From: CAZNUP01 sp964609775
GTDB lineage: Bacteria; Patescibacteriota; Microgenomatia; JAMCZE01
NCBI GenBank assembly: GCA_964609775.1
Contig: CAZSSJ010000004.1
Span: forward strand, 1-64,000
Reading direction: 5' to 3'
Length of the DNA: 64,000 nucleotides
Made by a program: the position numbers and the translations under genes. The notes under the pieces were generated by a model. That model was not told the DNA's origin, searched no databases, and worked only from the letters and a program-made list of their open reading frames with translations. This document shows, piece by piece, positions 31,231 through 38,632 of this stretch. Within the stretch, counting starts at the first letter, position 1. Each line of letters opens with the position of its first letter.

Positions 31231-32307
31231 CTACGTAAGCAAAGCCGTAATGCCGGGCAGCTCCTCTCCTGCCAAAAACCGCAGCATGCTTCCTCCCCCA
31301 CTGCTCACCCAATCAAACTTGTCCGTCAGTCCCAGCTTGTCCCCAAACCCGACCGTGTCCCCTCCTCCAATCACTTTATATGATTTCGAGCCGACAATCA
31401 ACTCCGCCAGCCGCTTCGTCCCCACTTGATAATTAATGTCTTCGATCCGCCCCACTGGTCCGTTCCAAACGATCGTGCCCGCTGTTTGCAACAAAGTTTG
31501 ACACCGGTCAATTGATTCGAGGGTGCAATCTTTCCCATTTTCCGTCTGCCGCAGCAGTTTCACCTTCTCCATGGCCATAATCGGACTCCCCACAATAATC
31601 TCTGACAGCAGTTTTCCCCCAACAATAACAAAGTCCGCCACCTCCGCCATCTTGGAAATCACAGGCAGTTTCGTCTCCAGTTTCGCTCCCCCAATCACCA
31701 CCACCAGCGGCCGCCTTGGATTTTCAAGGATCCCAGACAGCACTTCAACTTCCTTAGCCAACCGAAATCCTCCATAATGCGGCAACAATTTCGCCACCCC
31801 AACAATACTCGCCACCTCTCGATGTGACTCCGCAAACGATTCATTCACGTAAACTTCCGCCAAACTCGCCAGCTCCCTGGCAAATCCCTCATCATTTTTT
31901 TCCTCCCTGGAATCAAACCGCAAATTCTCCAAAACCGCCAAATCTTCAGAAACCCGGAACCCACCAAAACTGCCAATTTTCTCATCACTAATTGCTAATT
32001 GATTGCCCATTGATGATTGCTCATTGCTCATTTTTTGAGAAAACCATTCCGCCACCGGCCGACCCGAAAGCTCCGGAACCACCTTCCCCCCCGGCCGCCC
32101 AAGATGCCCCGCCAAAACCACCTGACAATTCTGTTTCAGTAAATACTCTATCGTGGGCCATATATCCTTGAGTCGAGTATCGTCAGTTATTTTTGAAAAT
32201 TGAGAATTGGAAATTGGAAATTGAAGCGGAGCGTCTATATCCCCCCTCACAAAAACCCTCTTTCCCGAAATATCTTTGGCCTGGTCAATCCTGGGCAGTT
32301 CAATCAT
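31231..32307 (-). CDS. pgk: Phosphoglycerate kinase
   Basis: About 358 aa, starting MIELPRIDQAKDISGKRVFV; HLGRPGGK, the hinge-region VIGGAKLETK, and IGGGDTVGF with SSGGGSMLRFLAG near the end identify it. It converts 1,3-bisphosphoglycerate and ADP to 3-phosphoglycerate and ATP. Two segments are repeat-derived and in frame: QFPISNSQFS (ATTGGAA units, 32194-32224) and MSNEQSSMGNQ (ATTGCTC units, 31991-32032). The ATG at 32307 is chosen because homology starts there; an upstream frame would cross a divergent promoter region. Confidence 0.93.
   Translation of the reverse strand: MIELPRIDQAKDISGKRVFVRGDIDAPLQFPISNSQFSKITDDTRLKDIWPTIEYLLKQNCQVVLAGHLGRPGGKVVPELSGRPVAEWFSQKMSNEQSSMGNQLAISDEKIGSFGGFRVSEDLAVLENLRFDSREEKNDEGFARELASLAEVYVNESFAESHREVASIVGVAKLLPHYGGFRLAKEVEVLSGILENPRRPLVVVIGGAKLETKLPVISKMAEVADFVIVGGKLLSEIIVGSPIMAMEKVKLLRQTENGKDCTLESIDRCQTLLQTAGTIVWNGPVGRIEDINYQVGTKRLAELIVGSKSYKVIGGGDTVGFGDKLGLTDKFDWVSSGGGSMLRFLAGEELPGITALLT
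31991..32032. repeat. In-frame ATTGCTC repeat inside pgk
   Basis: Encodes MSNEQSSMGNQ within the kinase. The same peptide occurs in the transketolase C-terminal subunit (47403-47444), and related DNA lies at 51236-51268 and about 5741-5790. Confidence 0.75.
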
Positions 32308-32389
32308 GTAATTCAGTCTAGCAATAAAAGCCCGACAAATAAAGTCACCATCTTGACAAATTGATATACACATATTAATATGCATACAT

Positions 32390-32629
32390 ATGCTAAACAT
32401 CCGCACCAACATTCTTTTTGATCAATCCATGTGGAAGCAGCTCCAAAATCTGGCCAAAAGTCAAAACACCTCTATCGGCCAGCTCGTTCGCAGCGCTGTT
32501 AAAAAAACCTATTCTCAAGATGAAATTCAAAGAAGAAGAGCTGCTGCAATCGAAAAAACCTTCAAAATCCGTCCTAAACTCAAAAATCTCGACTTCGAAG
32601 AGCTCATAAATTATGGCCGTGAACGTTAA
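32390..32629 (+). CDS. Ribbon-helix-helix antitoxin
   Basis: 79 aa, starting MLNIRTNILFDQSMWKQLQN, with LAKSQNTSIGQLVRSAVKK, the CopG-like fold. TTGACA (32353-32358), a 17-base spacer and TAATAT (32376-32381) lie eight bases before the ATG. It overlaps the PIN toxin start by 17 bases. The promoter region is shared with divergent pgk. Confidence 0.82.
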   Translation: MLNIRTNILFDQSMWKQLQNLAKSQNTSIGQLVRSAVKKTYSQDEIQRRRAAAIEKTFKIRPKLKNLDFEELINYGRER

Positions 32630-33002
32630 GACTTTTGTCATTGACGCCTCAGCAGTTCTTTCTTTTCTTCTTTCCGAGGAAACTCCGAACATCGACCAAA
32701 GGTTTAACGAGTTCCTAAATAGCGAAATCCAACTAGTCTCCTCCGCACTTCTCCCGTATGAAGTCCTTAACTCCCTCAAAATGTCAGTTATTCGTAAAAG
32801 AATCTCCAGTCCACAAGCCCTGGAGCTTGCTGAAACATTCCTTGACTACCATATTCTCACCAAGCAAGTTAATTATAAAGATTGTCTAAAGCTTGCGCTG
32901 TCCGAGAACCTCACCTTCTATGACGCTTCCTATTTACGTGTCAGCAAAGACCTGCACCACCCCCTAATTACCCTCGACCCCCACCTCCAAAAGTACGCCT
33001 AA
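32613..33002 (+). CDS. PIN-domain (VapC-like) toxin
   Basis: 129 aa: FVIDASAVLSFLLS, LLPYEVLNSLKM, FYDASYLRVSKD and LITLDPHLQKYA cover the family motifs. It is coupled to the preceding ribbon-helix-helix antitoxin by overlap. Confidence 0.87.
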   Translation: MAVNVKTFVIDASAVLSFLLSEETPNIDQRFNEFLNSEIQLVSSALLPYEVLNSLKMSVIRKRISSPQALELAETFLDYHILTKQVNYKDCLKLALSENLTFYDASYLRVSKDLHHPLITLDPHLQKYA

Positions 33003-33067
33003 TCGAAAGTTGCAGACCAGCAAGCACCTATTGACTTCAGGTAAATTAGCTCCTAAAATCGGCCTAA

Positions 33068-33796
33068 ATGGCTGACGAGTCCACCATCCCAACCAAAAGA
33101 GCCACCCGAACCAGAAAAATGGCCACCCCTTTGCTCGAGGACCTCAAAACCGAGCCGATTCTCCCAACCGCCACAATTAGCACCGAATTTGAAACCATCA
33201 TCAATCATTTGACCCACTCCAAAAATCAAGTTGAAAAACTCGAAAAGGAAATTGCCGAGGTTAAAGCCAATTGGCTAAAAGACCAAAAGCAGCACGAGCA
33301 GGAGCTAGCCGAACAAAGAAGCCAGGAAGAAATCGTCAGAAAGCGCGACAAAGAAACCTATGACTACGAAATCTCCCTCGCCCGCAAAAAATCCCAGGAC
33401 GAATTTGAAGAAAGAAAAACAAAATGGGAACGGGAACTTCAAAGTCAAAAAGACCAGATTGAGGCCGAAAGAAAAGAGCTCGCAGAACTCCGAAAAACCG
33501 TCGAGAAATATCCTGAAGAAAAGGACAAAATGGTCAAAGAAGCCGTCCAAACTGCCGAGAGATCCCTTCGGCAGGAGCACGACCAAGACAAAAAGTTTCT
33601 CCTCCAAGAGCACAAAGCCGAAACCGACCTCAAAAATGCCAAAATTGCCAGTCTCGAAGCCGAAAACGGCCGCCAAGCCAAGGAAATCGAATCTCTCAGA
33701 AAATCCCTCGACGAAGTCAGCCAAAAGTTCCAAACCGTCGCCGTCAAAGCCATCGAAGCCACCCGCCCGGAGCAAAAACCTGCTTCACAATCCTAA
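33068..33796 (+). CDS. Long coiled-coil protein, 242 aa
   Basis: Starts MADESTIPTKRATRTRKMAT; from about residue 50 to 230 it is a nearly continuous Glu/Lys/Gln-rich coiled coil. There is no membrane segment or signal peptide. It may be a scaffold or cytoskeletal-type protein; coiled coils give no specific function. It overlaps a convergent small gene at its 3' end. Confidence 0.65.
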   Translation: MADESTIPTKRATRTRKMATPLLEDLKTEPILPTATISTEFETIINHLTHSKNQVEKLEKEIAEVKANWLKDQKQHEQELAEQRSQEEIVRKRDKETYDYEISLARKKSQDEFEERKTKWERELQSQKDQIEAERKELAELRKTVEKYPEEKDKMVKEAVQTAERSLRQEHDQDKKFLLQEHKAETDLKNAKIASLEAENGRQAKEIESLRKSLDEVSQKFQTVAVKAIEATRPEQKPASQS

Positions 33797-33980
33797 ATTT
33801 TGAGCTTTTGTAATTGTGATCGTAAATCGCCTCATCATCTGCCGACCAACCCATTGGCTTAGGCTTTATCCTCTCTGCAAGTTTTAACAAATCCCAAATT
33901 AGATCTCTCATCTCCGTCCCACTTCTGGCAGACCGATTTTTAATATTCACTTTTGCGGCTCGTCTCTTCTGCTTCATCAT
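33744..33980 (-). CDS. Possible small basic protein, 78 aa
   Basis: Starts with two Met then KQKRRAAKVNIKNRSARSG, followed by MRDLIWDLLKLAERIKPK. The first 60 residues look protein-like; the last 18 overlap the coiled-coil gene and may be read-through of a lost stop. No family recognised. Confidence 0.35.
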   Translation of the reverse strand: MMKQKRRAAKVNIKNRSARSGTEMRDLIWDLLKLAERIKPKPMGWSADDEAIYDHNYKSSKFRIVKQVFAPGGWLRWL

Positions 33981-34014
33981 AACTTTTAATTTAACACACT
34001 AAGGCAGATTCCGC

Positions 34015-34075
<61 letters not shown>

Positions 34076-34087
34076 GAGGTGAGATAA

Positions 34088-34354
34088 ATGCCAGATGTAG
34101 AGATATCAAACTCTGATGGTAAACCTGTTCTTCGAATCAAACCCGGCGAAAAGCACTTGGACGTTGATCCTAAAGGCTTGAGTGTCGAAATCTATCCAAG
34201 CCCAAGCGAAGACCTAGGTCGTGGCAGAATGATAATTTGTGACCAAGCAGGATCATACTACGCTGACTCGATGGGACTTATGGGAGGCAGACACGCCAAA
34301 GTAGTTCGTCCTGAACAAGCAGCCCATACTCCCGAACAAGACTCACCTTGCTAA
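34088..34354 (+). CDS. Orphan small protein, 88 aa, behind the expanded AG tract
   Basis: Starts MPDVEISNSDGKPVLRIKPG and is rich in strand-forming segments. Its stop codon (34352-34354) lies within the duplicated gyaR 3' end, so the original C-terminus may have been replaced when that sequence arrived. No family recognised. Expression is predicted to depend on AG-tract length. Confidence 0.55.
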   Translation: MPDVEISNSDGKPVLRIKPGEKHLDVDPKGLSVEIYPSPSEDLGRGRMIICDQAGSYYADSMGLMGGRHAKVVRPEQAAHTPEQDSPC

Positions 34355-34419
34355 ATTCGGCGGCGTCCTTCCCGCCAGCGCCTCAATAATATTCTGCGCC
34401 GCCATCCCCGGCTCATCTC
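34347..34419 (-). pseudogene. Duplicated gyaR 3' end
   Basis: Encodes MAAQNIIEALAGRTPPNLAR and a stop, matching the C-terminus of GyaR at 35267-35341 with three base changes and a two-base indel over about 70 bases. It lies on the far side of a PIN/Phd module, so the module is bracketed by direct repeats. Confidence 0.85.
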
Positions 34420-34504
34420 CTATTTTCGAATCGCGAGGACCACAAGCGTGAGCTTGTTGGTGAAGCGAGAGAAAAGAAACTCGCGAAGCCAAAATAGAAG
34501 AGAT
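34415..34504. repeat. 90-base nested palindrome
   Basis: Nested arms: ATCTC/GAGAT, TATTTT/AAAATA, CGCGAG/CTCGCG and ACAAGC/GCTTGT, with a GTGA tip between the last pair. A separate perfect hairpin CTCGGGC/GCCCGAG follows at 34505-34522, without a T run. Confidence 0.65.
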
Positions 34505-34527
34505 CTCGGGCATAAGCCCGAGAAGTT

Positions 34528-34968
34528 TCATTTACCCTCTATTAGCGCGATCAGCTGACCCGGCGTGACAATTTTGCCCGGCGCCGCAAACTTCCTGACC
34601 TTCTCATTAAAAAAATCCTTCCGGTCCAGCGTCACCAGATAATCAGCCCTTGCTTTCTTTGCCTCCGCCAAAATTGTTGCATCTTTCTGCACAATCACCC
34701 TCCTTGCCTCGCCAATTGCCCTCTCGTCAATTGTCGTCTGCCTGACCTCAAGCCTCGAAACCAGGGTCAAAAACCGTTCCAAATGATAACTCTGAAGTTT
34801 CCCCCGAACATTTCTCTCCACTTCCGTCAGCACCAATTGTGAAGTCGTAAGTTTCAGCTGTGACAAGGCAAACAGCTTTGCTGAACCACCCGTTGGAGAA
34901 TTAACGGCCGTAAACAGCACGCTCGAATCCACAAAAACTGTGGCTATTTTTTGTCCTCTTCGAGCCAT
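34528..34968 (-). CDS. PIN-domain toxin
   Basis: 146 aa: VFVDSSVLFTAVN, LTEVERNVRGKL, KDATILAEAKKARADYL and VTLDRKDFFN. The last segment (ATILAEA...VTLDRKDF) is typical of the PIN subgroup found in CPR and archaea. It overlaps the antitoxin by 25 bases. Confidence 0.82.
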   Translation of the reverse strand: MARRGQKIATVFVDSSVLFTAVNSPTGGSAKLFALSQLKLTTSQLVLTEVERNVRGKLQSYHLERFLTLVSRLEVRQTTIDERAIGEARRVIVQKDATILAEAKKARADYLVTLDRKDFFNEKVRKFAAPGKIVTPGQLIALIEGK

Positions 34969-35213
34969 TCAGAAACTTCCATATCACTAAACTCGCGTGT
35001 ATATGGCAAAAATTGGGGATCAATATAGGTTTTCTGGTAAAGTCTGGCCAGATCCGCTTGCAGTTTGGCCAAATACTTCGGATCAACAAGCGCCACAATC
35101 GGTTTCCCTTCCCGGGTCAAAAGCACATACTTTTCGCCGGAAACAGACTCGGCCAAATTCCCTAGTTCCCCCCTGGCCTTGGTAATAGGAACAATATTCG
35201 GCATAGCGTTCAC
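34944..35213 (-). CDS. Phd/YefM-family antitoxin
   Basis: About 89 aa; contains IVPITKARGELGNLAESV and LLTREGKPIVALVDPKYL, the Phd fold, and an acidic toxin-binding tail. The GTG at 35213 lies six bases after TATAAA, itself 17 bases after a perfect TTGACA, so a leaderless GTG start is proposed. The alternative ATG at 35204 has GAGGGTG upstream and would give 86 aa. Confidence 0.78.
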   Translation of the reverse strand: MNAMPNIVPITKARGELGNLAESVSGEKYVLLTREGKPIVALVDPKYLAKLQADLARLYQKTYIDPQFLPYTREFSDMEVSEWLEEDKK

Positions 35214-35266
35214 CCTCACTTTATATCACCTGTACACTTTTATGTCAATAATGATGTACACAGATG

Positions 35267-36241
35267 TCACTTTGCTAAATTCGGCGGCGTCCTTCCCGCC
35301 AGCGCCTCAATGATGTTCTGCGCTGCCATCCGGCTCATCTCGGTCCTGGCTTCCACCGTTGCCGAGGCAATGTGTGGCGTCAAAACCACGTTTGGCAAAC
35401 CATACAAAACCTTCTCCGTCTCCGAAACAATCGGCGTTTCATCTTCAAACACATCCAGTCCCGCCCCCGCAATCCATCTCTCCCTAAGCGCCTCGCACAG
35501 AGACATCTCGTCGACCACCGCTCCCCTGGCCGTGTTAATTAAAATCGCCGACTTTTTCATTGAAGACAGTTCCTTTTTGGAAATTAAATGTCTTGTCTCC
35601 GCCGTCAGCGGCACGTGCAGCGAAACCACATCCGAAATTTCCAGCATTTTCTCCAAATCGTCATAAAACTCCGCCCCTAGCTGCTCATTGCTATCTGCTA
35701 TCTGCTTATGTGCATGGTAGGCAATTTTCATCCCAAACCCGAATTTCGCCGCCTTGGCAACCGTGAGGCCGATTCTCCCCATCCCCACAACCCCCAGTGT
35801 TTTTCCAAAAAGTTCCGTCCCCATAAATAGTTCCGGCTCCCACTGGACATACTTTCCCGCCCGGACATATGCATCTCCCTCAACAATGTGCCTGGCGACA
35901 GCCAGCATCAGAGCAATTGTGTGTTCCGCGACAGCCATCTCAAACCCGCCAGGCGTGTTCGTCACGAAAATGCTCCTTTGTTTGGCCGCTTCCAGATCGA
36001 CGTTGTCAAATCCGACAGCATAATTAGCCACAATTTTGAGCTGTTTCCCGGCCGCATCCATCACTTCCCCCGTAACCTTATCTGTCAGAAGCGACAGAAT
36101 AGCGTCCGCCCCGGCCACAAATTGCTTCAACTCTTCCAGTGTCTGCACTCGGTCTTCCGGAAAAGCCAGCACTTCATGCCCCGCTTGTTGCAGGAGGTCC
36201 ACCGCCGGCCCGGGAATTTTTCTGGTCACACAAACTTTCAT
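35267..36241 (-). CDS. gyaR: D-isomer 2-hydroxyacid dehydrogenase, glyoxylate/hydroxypyruvate reductase type
   Basis: 324 aa: MKVCVTRKIPGPAVDLLQQ, VGMGRIGLTVAKAAKFG (NAD-binding), INTARGAVVDEMSL, and NVVLTPHIASATVEARTEM with the catalytic His. Closest to GyaR/GRHPR enzymes, which interconvert glyoxylate with glycolate, or hydroxypyruvate with glycerate. Glycerate kinase and a GlcD-like oxidase occur elsewhere in the window. A short repeat-derived segment (IADSNEQ) lies in a surface region. Both ends of the gene are duplicated beyond the adjacent toxin modules. Confidence 0.88.
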   Translation of the reverse strand: MKVCVTRKIPGPAVDLLQQAGHEVLAFPEDRVQTLEELKQFVAGADAILSLLTDKVTGEVMDAAGKQLKIVANYAVGFDNVDLEAAKQRSIFVTNTPGGFEMAVAEHTIALMLAVARHIVEGDAYVRAGKYVQWEPELFMGTELFGKTLGVVGMGRIGLTVAKAAKFGFGMKIAYHAHKQIADSNEQLGAEFYDDLEKMLEISDVVSLHVPLTAETRHLISKKELSSMKKSAILINTARGAVVDEMSLCEALRERWIAGAGLDVFEDETPIVSETEKVLYGLPNVVLTPHIASATVEARTEMSRMAAQNIIEALAGRTPPNLAK

Positions 36242-36246
36242 ATATT

Positions 36247-36528
36247 TCAGACTAAAGCCTTCTTTTTACCCAACTGTTCCATCACCCACATGCGAATAAG
36301 CTGTGTCGGGCCCAAGCCTTTTTTAGCAGCCCTAGACCGAATTTCCTCAAGCGTCCGCCCATCAAATCGCACCGTAATCCCATCAGAAAGATTCTTCGCC
36401 ACCTTAAGTTTAACTGGCTTCCACTTATCCCAGTAATCCGAAAAGCTGTGTGTGTCCCAGAACTCTGCCTCTTCCGCAATGTTCCTAAATTTCGGAATGG
36501 GATCAATCTTTCTATTATTCTTTTTCAT
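36247..36528 (-). CDS. brnA: BrnA-family antitoxin
   Basis: 93 aa: IDPIPKFRNIAEEAEFWDTH at the N-terminus and TVRFDGRTLEEIRSRAAKKG, the ribbon-helix-helix part. The family opening PIPxFxxxxEEAEFW is intact. It starts 14 bases inside brnT and ends five bases upstream of the gyaR start codon on the same strand. Confidence 0.87.
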   Translation of the reverse strand: MKKNNRKIDPIPKFRNIAEEAEFWDTHSFSDYWDKWKPVKLKVAKNLSDGITVRFDGRTLEEIRSRAAKKGLGPTQLIRMWVMEQLGKKKALV

Positions 36529-36814
36529 ATTGGCCTTCTTTCTCTCTTAAGTAATCACCCCGTTCTCCTAAATCTGCGTCTCTTGCGGTGATAACATAAT
36601 ATTCATTCTCTGAATCCTCATGGATAGCAATCGCTAAAATCCTGCCTGATCTAGTCTCCCCCACCACCTTAAGTCTTTCTCTATAGCTCTCCTTAACAAC
36701 ATGTTCCCCGTGTAGAATCTCTACTACCTCGTGTGGCACAACACCGTGCCGGGCAACGTGCTCCACATTCCACTCATCCCAAATAATTCTATCAATTTTT
36801 AAAGTTTTTACCAT
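36515..36814 (-). CDS. brnT: BrnT-family ribonuclease toxin
   Basis: 99 aa: IIWDEWNVEHVARHGVVPHE, ESYRERLKVVGETRSGRIL, and YYVITARDADLGERGDYL, a canonical BrnT. TACAAT lies four bases before the ATG. A perfect TTGTAAC/GTTACAA inverted repeat (36820-36840) overlaps the promoter and is the likely BrnA operator. Confidence 0.9.
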   Translation of the reverse strand: MVKTLKIDRIIWDEWNVEHVARHGVVPHEVVEILHGEHVVKESYRERLKVVGETRSGRILAIAIHEDSENEYYVITARDADLGERGDYLREKEGQYEKE

Positions 36815-36819
36815 TTCAA

Positions 36820-36840
36820 TTGTAACACAACGCGTTACAA
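36820..36840. promoter_or_regulatory. Probable BrnA operator
   Basis: Inverted repeat TTGTAAC, seven bases, GTTACAA, overlapping the -10 region of brnT. BrnA proteins repress their own operon, so binding here is the simplest reading. Confidence 0.55.
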
Positions 36841-36844
36841 AAAA

Positions 36845-36886
36845 CCACCGCCGGCTCCGGAATTCTTCTGGTCACAACAACTTTCA
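36845..36886 (-). pseudogene. Duplicated gyaR 5' end
   Basis: Encodes a version of the GyaR N-terminus, reading LKVVVTRRIPEPAVV where gyaR has MKVCVTRKIPGPAVD; the DNA matches 36199-36241 at most positions. It lies just beyond brnT, so the BrnT/BrnA module is bracketed by gyaR 5'-end copies. Confidence 0.75.
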
Positions 36887-36896
36887 AATCTTAATT

Positions 36897-37670
36897 TTAC
36901 CCCCTTACGTGTCTATCATCATCAAAATACTCTAAAAAGGCAAGCACCATCACTCCCGCTAGAAGGATAAAAAAGAACAGCTCCTCAAAAGGAAACTTGT
37001 AATCCAGAAAGGTCACCCATCCCACAAAGTGTTTCCCGGGAAACGTCCACAAGTCATTTTGCAAAGACGAGATCTCATGAAGGAAGTTGACCACAGCAAA
37101 ATAGGCACCAACCTTTAAAAAATTCGCCACAAATCTCGGGTGATCTCCCAAAAACAACAAAATCGGCAGGAGAATTCCGAAAATTCCCAAAAGCAAGTAC
37201 GCATACCTCACTTGTAAAACGACTGAATCCAAATAATGAAAAACTAACATCCCTCCAAGGATAATCGCAATTAAAAAGGCAAAATAGAAGAGCCGCCTCC
37301 CTATAACCCGATGTCTTGCCCGATCTAAGAAATGCTCATAAAATATGACCACTGCATATGATCCCACGAAGGCCCAAAATAAATCTTCAAAAGCCGCCAC
37401 CCCCAGCCACCTGACCGGAAAAATTGTCGGGACAAACCAACTCCCATCCCGACTGGCAATATAATCTCCAACAAAGAAAGCAATTATCGAAATTAAAACC
37501 GAGAATACCAACGCCCGTTTTATTCCTTGAGGCCTCCTCGCAGAAAAATAAACACCGATTGTACCGTAGAAAAGAAATGTTGACACGAAGAAGTTCGTTT
37601 TGAATGTCACCGAAAGAAAAGTCGCCGCCAGTGGCACTCCCGCCAGAATTAAAAAATCCAACGCTTTCAT
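36897..37670 (-). CDS. Lycopene-cyclase-domain (CrtYc/CrtYd-like) membrane protein
   Basis: 257 aa with about seven to eight membrane helices. Two related motifs, FEDLFWAFVG and FPFEELFFFILL, match the acidic repeats of heterodimeric lycopene cyclases, which occur as two fused halves. No other carotenoid gene is in the window, so the substrate is unknown; a polyprenoid or lipid role is possible. The upstream stretch has AAGTTATT octamer units near 37671-37703. Confidence 0.65.
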   Translation of the reverse strand: MKALDFLILAGVPLAATFLSVTFKTNFFVSTFLFYGTIGVYFSARRPQGIKRALVFSVLISIIAFFVGDYIASRDGSWFVPTIFPVRWLGVAAFEDLFWAFVGSYAVVIFYEHFLDRARHRVIGRRLFYFAFLIAIILGGMLVFHYLDSVVLQVRYAYLLLGIFGILLPILLFLGDHPRFVANFLKVGAYFAVVNFLHEISSLQNDLWTFPGKHFVGWVTFLDYKFPFEELFFFILLAGVMVLAFLEYFDDDRHVRG

Positions 37671-37701
37671 CCCCGTACCAATAACTCAATAACTTAATAA
37701 C

Positions 37702-38613
37702 TTATTTCTCAATCTTCCCCGCGCTCCCAAACACTTTGATCTTCTCTTCCACGATCCTCTGCATTGCCTCGATCGCCTCCGGCATCAGTTTATAAATAGC
37801 AATTTCCTTTGCCTCGCCGGAGCCTTGGGCGGAGGCGGGATTCGCTTCAACCAGTATTTCATACAGTTTGTCAACAAACGCGACTCGTAGTTCCGAGTTC
37901 ACATTCACCTTCACAATCCCGTTTTGAACCGCTTCTCTGACCTGGATCTCCGGAATTCCTGATCCGCCATGCAGCGATAAATAAGTCTCCTTTAACTTTC
38001 CTCTAATCTCCTTTAGAAGACCTAGGTCAATATCCTTTTTTCCTAAATACAACCCATGGACATTTCCCACAAACGACGCAAACGTATCGACTCCGGTCTC
38101 AGCAACAAACTCAGCCGCTTTTTCCGGATCGGTGTAAAACTTCTGGTCCCGGACAGCGTCCGCCGACTCATGCCGGTGATCCGCTGATGAGGCACCCATG
38201 ACGTTAATATTGTCAATTTCCCCCTCCACCATCACTTCCCGGGCGTGTGCATATTCCACCAATTGTTTCGTCTGCCGGACATTCTCTTCAATCGGCAGTT
38301 TGCTCCCGTCCAGATGCACATAGTCAAACCCAAAATCAATTGCTGCTTTGCACGACTCAAAATCCGGCGCGTGATCCAAATTAAGAAGGATCGGCACTCC
38401 ATACGACTGCTCCATCGCTCGTACGACACCAACTAATTCTCGCGCACCGAAGTACCCCACCTCCCCTTGCGACGCTTCAATCATGACCGGCGACTTCAAA
38501 TTCTTCGCCGCTCCCACAATCGCTTTCAGTGTCTCAATCGACGCGGCATTAAACGCTCCAATCGCAAACTTCTCTCTCTGAGCTCTCTCAAACCAGAACC
38601 TCGCCTTAGCCAT
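37702..38613 (-). CDS. fba: Class II fructose-bisphosphate aldolase
   Basis: 303 aa from the ATG at 38613 (MAKARFWFERAQREKFAIGA). Metal and substrate motifs are LNLDHAPDFES, EGEIDNINVMG, VGNVHGLYLG and LHGGSGIPE. It splits fructose-1,6-bisphosphate into triose phosphates using a divalent metal. TATAGT ends six bases before the ATG, predicting a leaderless start; an upstream frame to 38700 would overlap the neighbouring gene. An Ala/Ser/Gly-rich insert occurs near the C-terminus. Confidence 0.93.
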   Translation of the reverse strand: MAKARFWFERAQREKFAIGAFNAASIETLKAIVGAAKNLKSPVMIEASQGEVGYFGARELVGVVRAMEQSYGVPILLNLDHAPDFESCKAAIDFGFDYVHLDGSKLPIEENVRQTKQLVEYAHAREVMVEGEIDNINVMGASSADHRHESADAVRDQKFYTDPEKAAEFVAETGVDTFASFVGNVHGLYLGKKDIDLGLLKEIRGKLKETYLSLHGGSGIPEIQVREAVQNGIVKVNVNSELRVAFVDKLYEILVEANPASAQGSGEAKEIAIYKLMPEAIEAMQRIVEEKIKVFGSAGKIEK

Positions 38614-38632
38614 ACAATCACTATACCAAAAA

